Assembly: GCA_031399065.1 (NCBI GenBank)
Contig: JANNOM010000111.1
Coordinates: forward strand, 14,509-78,508
DNA length: 64,000 nucleotides
Direction of reading: 5' to 3'
From: JADCRZ01 sp031399065
GTDB taxonomy: Bacteria; Bacteroidota; Bacteroidia; Chitinophagales; Chitinophagaceae
The notes below the pieces were generated by a model, which saw nothing but the letters and a program-made list of their open reading frames with translations, searched no databases and was not told the origin of the DNA. Every line of letters starts with the position of its first letter. Position 1 is the first letter of the stretch. This document shows, one piece after another, positions 63,471 to 64,000 of this stretch. Made by a program: the position numbers and the translations under genes.

Positions 63471-64000
63471 CTAAAAATACAACTTATAAAAAAGTATTTG
63501 GGGAAATATACCGAGAAGAAGAATAAGTGCGGAGATAATTAACAGACCGAATTTAAACGAGCTATTGACTTCCAGAGGCTGTTGTTCGCCTTCTTTAAAA
63601 TACATAGCCTGTATTACCCGGAAATAATAATATACGCTGATGGCTGCACAAAGCATGGCTAGCACTATCAGCCATAGGTATTTTCCACCGGTTCCCAAGG
63701 CAGCGGCAATCATGTAATATTTACTGAAAAAACCAGCTGTAAGCGGTATACCTGCAAGGCTTAATATGAAAACAGTAAGTAGTCCTGCCAGCAATGGCTC
63801 CTTTTTTGCAAAACCATAAAATCCATCATAAGTATAATCCTCCATTTTTACAAGTACAGCAAAAATGCCGATGGTTGCAAGGCAATAAGCAGCCGCATAC
63901 AATGCAATACCCTGCCTGGCCATTTCATTAAATGCAAACAAAGCAAACAACATAAAACCCGCCTGCGATATCGAAGAATAAGCCAGCATCCGCTTTACAC
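63471..64000 (-). CDS. nuoN: NADH-quinone oxidoreductase subunit N, 3' part (5' end outside window)
   Basis: The last 176 residues of a polytopic protein, open to the right edge. MLAYSSISQAGFMLFALFAFNEMARQGIALYAAAYCLATIGIFAVL, FAKKEPLLAGLLTVFILSLAGIPLTAGFFSKYYMI and YYYFRVIQAMYF are the conserved proton-pumping antiporter-like helices of NuoN (ND2). It is part of complex I. The upstream nuo genes are presumably beyond the edge on the - strand. Confidence 0.93.
   Translation of the reverse strand, partial: VKRMLAYSSISQAGFMLFALFAFNEMARQGIALYAAAYCLATIGIFAVLVKMEDYTYDGFYGFAKKEPLLAGLLTVFILSLAGIPLTAGFFSKYYMIAAALGTGGKYLWLIVLAMLCAAISVYYYFRVIQAMYFKEGEQQPLEVNSSFKFGLLIISALILLLGIFPQILFYKLYF

Noticed and set aside
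1..64000. CRISPR array, tRNA, rRNA or transposase
   Set aside because: Looked for regular spaced repeats, cloverleaf-like stems and inverted-repeat-bounded DDE genes by eye; none was convincing.

Overview
The window looks like a chromosomal segment of a member of the Bacteroidota, most likely the family Chitinophagaceae. Support comes from a SusC/SusD pair, a type IX secretion sorting tail, a Blh plus proteorhodopsin pair, several secreted proteins whose signal peptides end in A-Q or S-Q, a lipoprotein-rich gene content, and one promoter that fits the Bacteroidota -33 TTTG / -7 TAnnTTTG pattern. No tRNA, rRNA, CRISPR array, insertion sequence or prophage was seen. The genus is not called.

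Layout. 1-1.9 kb (+): end of an unknown gene, a DM13 lipoprotein, a secreted YHS-domain protein, an ECF sigma factor and a tiny zinc-finger anti-sigma-like protein. 1.9-7.3 kb (-): a secreted barrel enzyme, a frameshifted remnant, a fuconolactonase-like amidohydrolase, then a DoxX / DinB-like / NRDE operon. 7.4-11.2 kb (+): a class 3 lipase, a DUF6807 protein, a DUF4846 protein and an orphan ExbD. 11.2-20.3 kb: a Gfo/Idh/MocA oxidoreductase, a small basic secreted protein, a gluconate kinase-permease pair, a glycine-rich T9SS cargo, a free-standing CBM6 protein and an SGNH esterase.

20.8-27.1 kb (-) holds a 55-aa secreted peptide and a cryptic unit: a 141-aa protein, a 1700-aa DUF4132-type protein and a 40-aa ORF apparently coupled to its stop codon. 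27.3-31 kb carries small stress or metabolic genes (SnoaL-like, SDR, SRPBCC, AraC regulator, NmrA-like reductase). 31.2-34.1 kb (-) is a phototrophy locus: a stand-alone LytTR regulator, a DTE-type proteorhodopsin, the beta-carotene dioxygenase Blh and a secreted fasciclin protein.

35.5-53.2 kb (-) is an unbroken polysaccharide utilization locus of about 18 kb. It encodes SusC, SusD, a heparinase-like lyase, a mutarotase-fold protein, two GH42-type enzymes, an agarase-like hydrolase, a truncated GH10-like pseudogene, an SDR dehydrogenase, mannonate dehydratase and an SMP-30 lactonase. This suggests use of a uronate-containing, galactose-rich glycan. Next to it lies a NrtR-type regulator whose Nudix box has lost its catalytic residues. 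The same inverted repeat (AAGTGT-N5/6-ACACTT) lies upstream of both susC and the regulator gene.

54.5-57.1 kb (-) is an operon of DoxX, a small secreted protein, a lipoprotein truncated hemoglobin, a metallo-beta-lactamase-fold hydrolase and a Crp/Fnr regulator. A perfect TGTGA-N6-TCACA palindrome lies upstream. 57.5-64 kb is core: mnmE, the ExbB-ExbD-ExbD-TonB energy transducer, a MacB/FtsX-type permease and the 3' end of nuoN. The TonB complex probably energizes SusC-type importers, including the one in this window.
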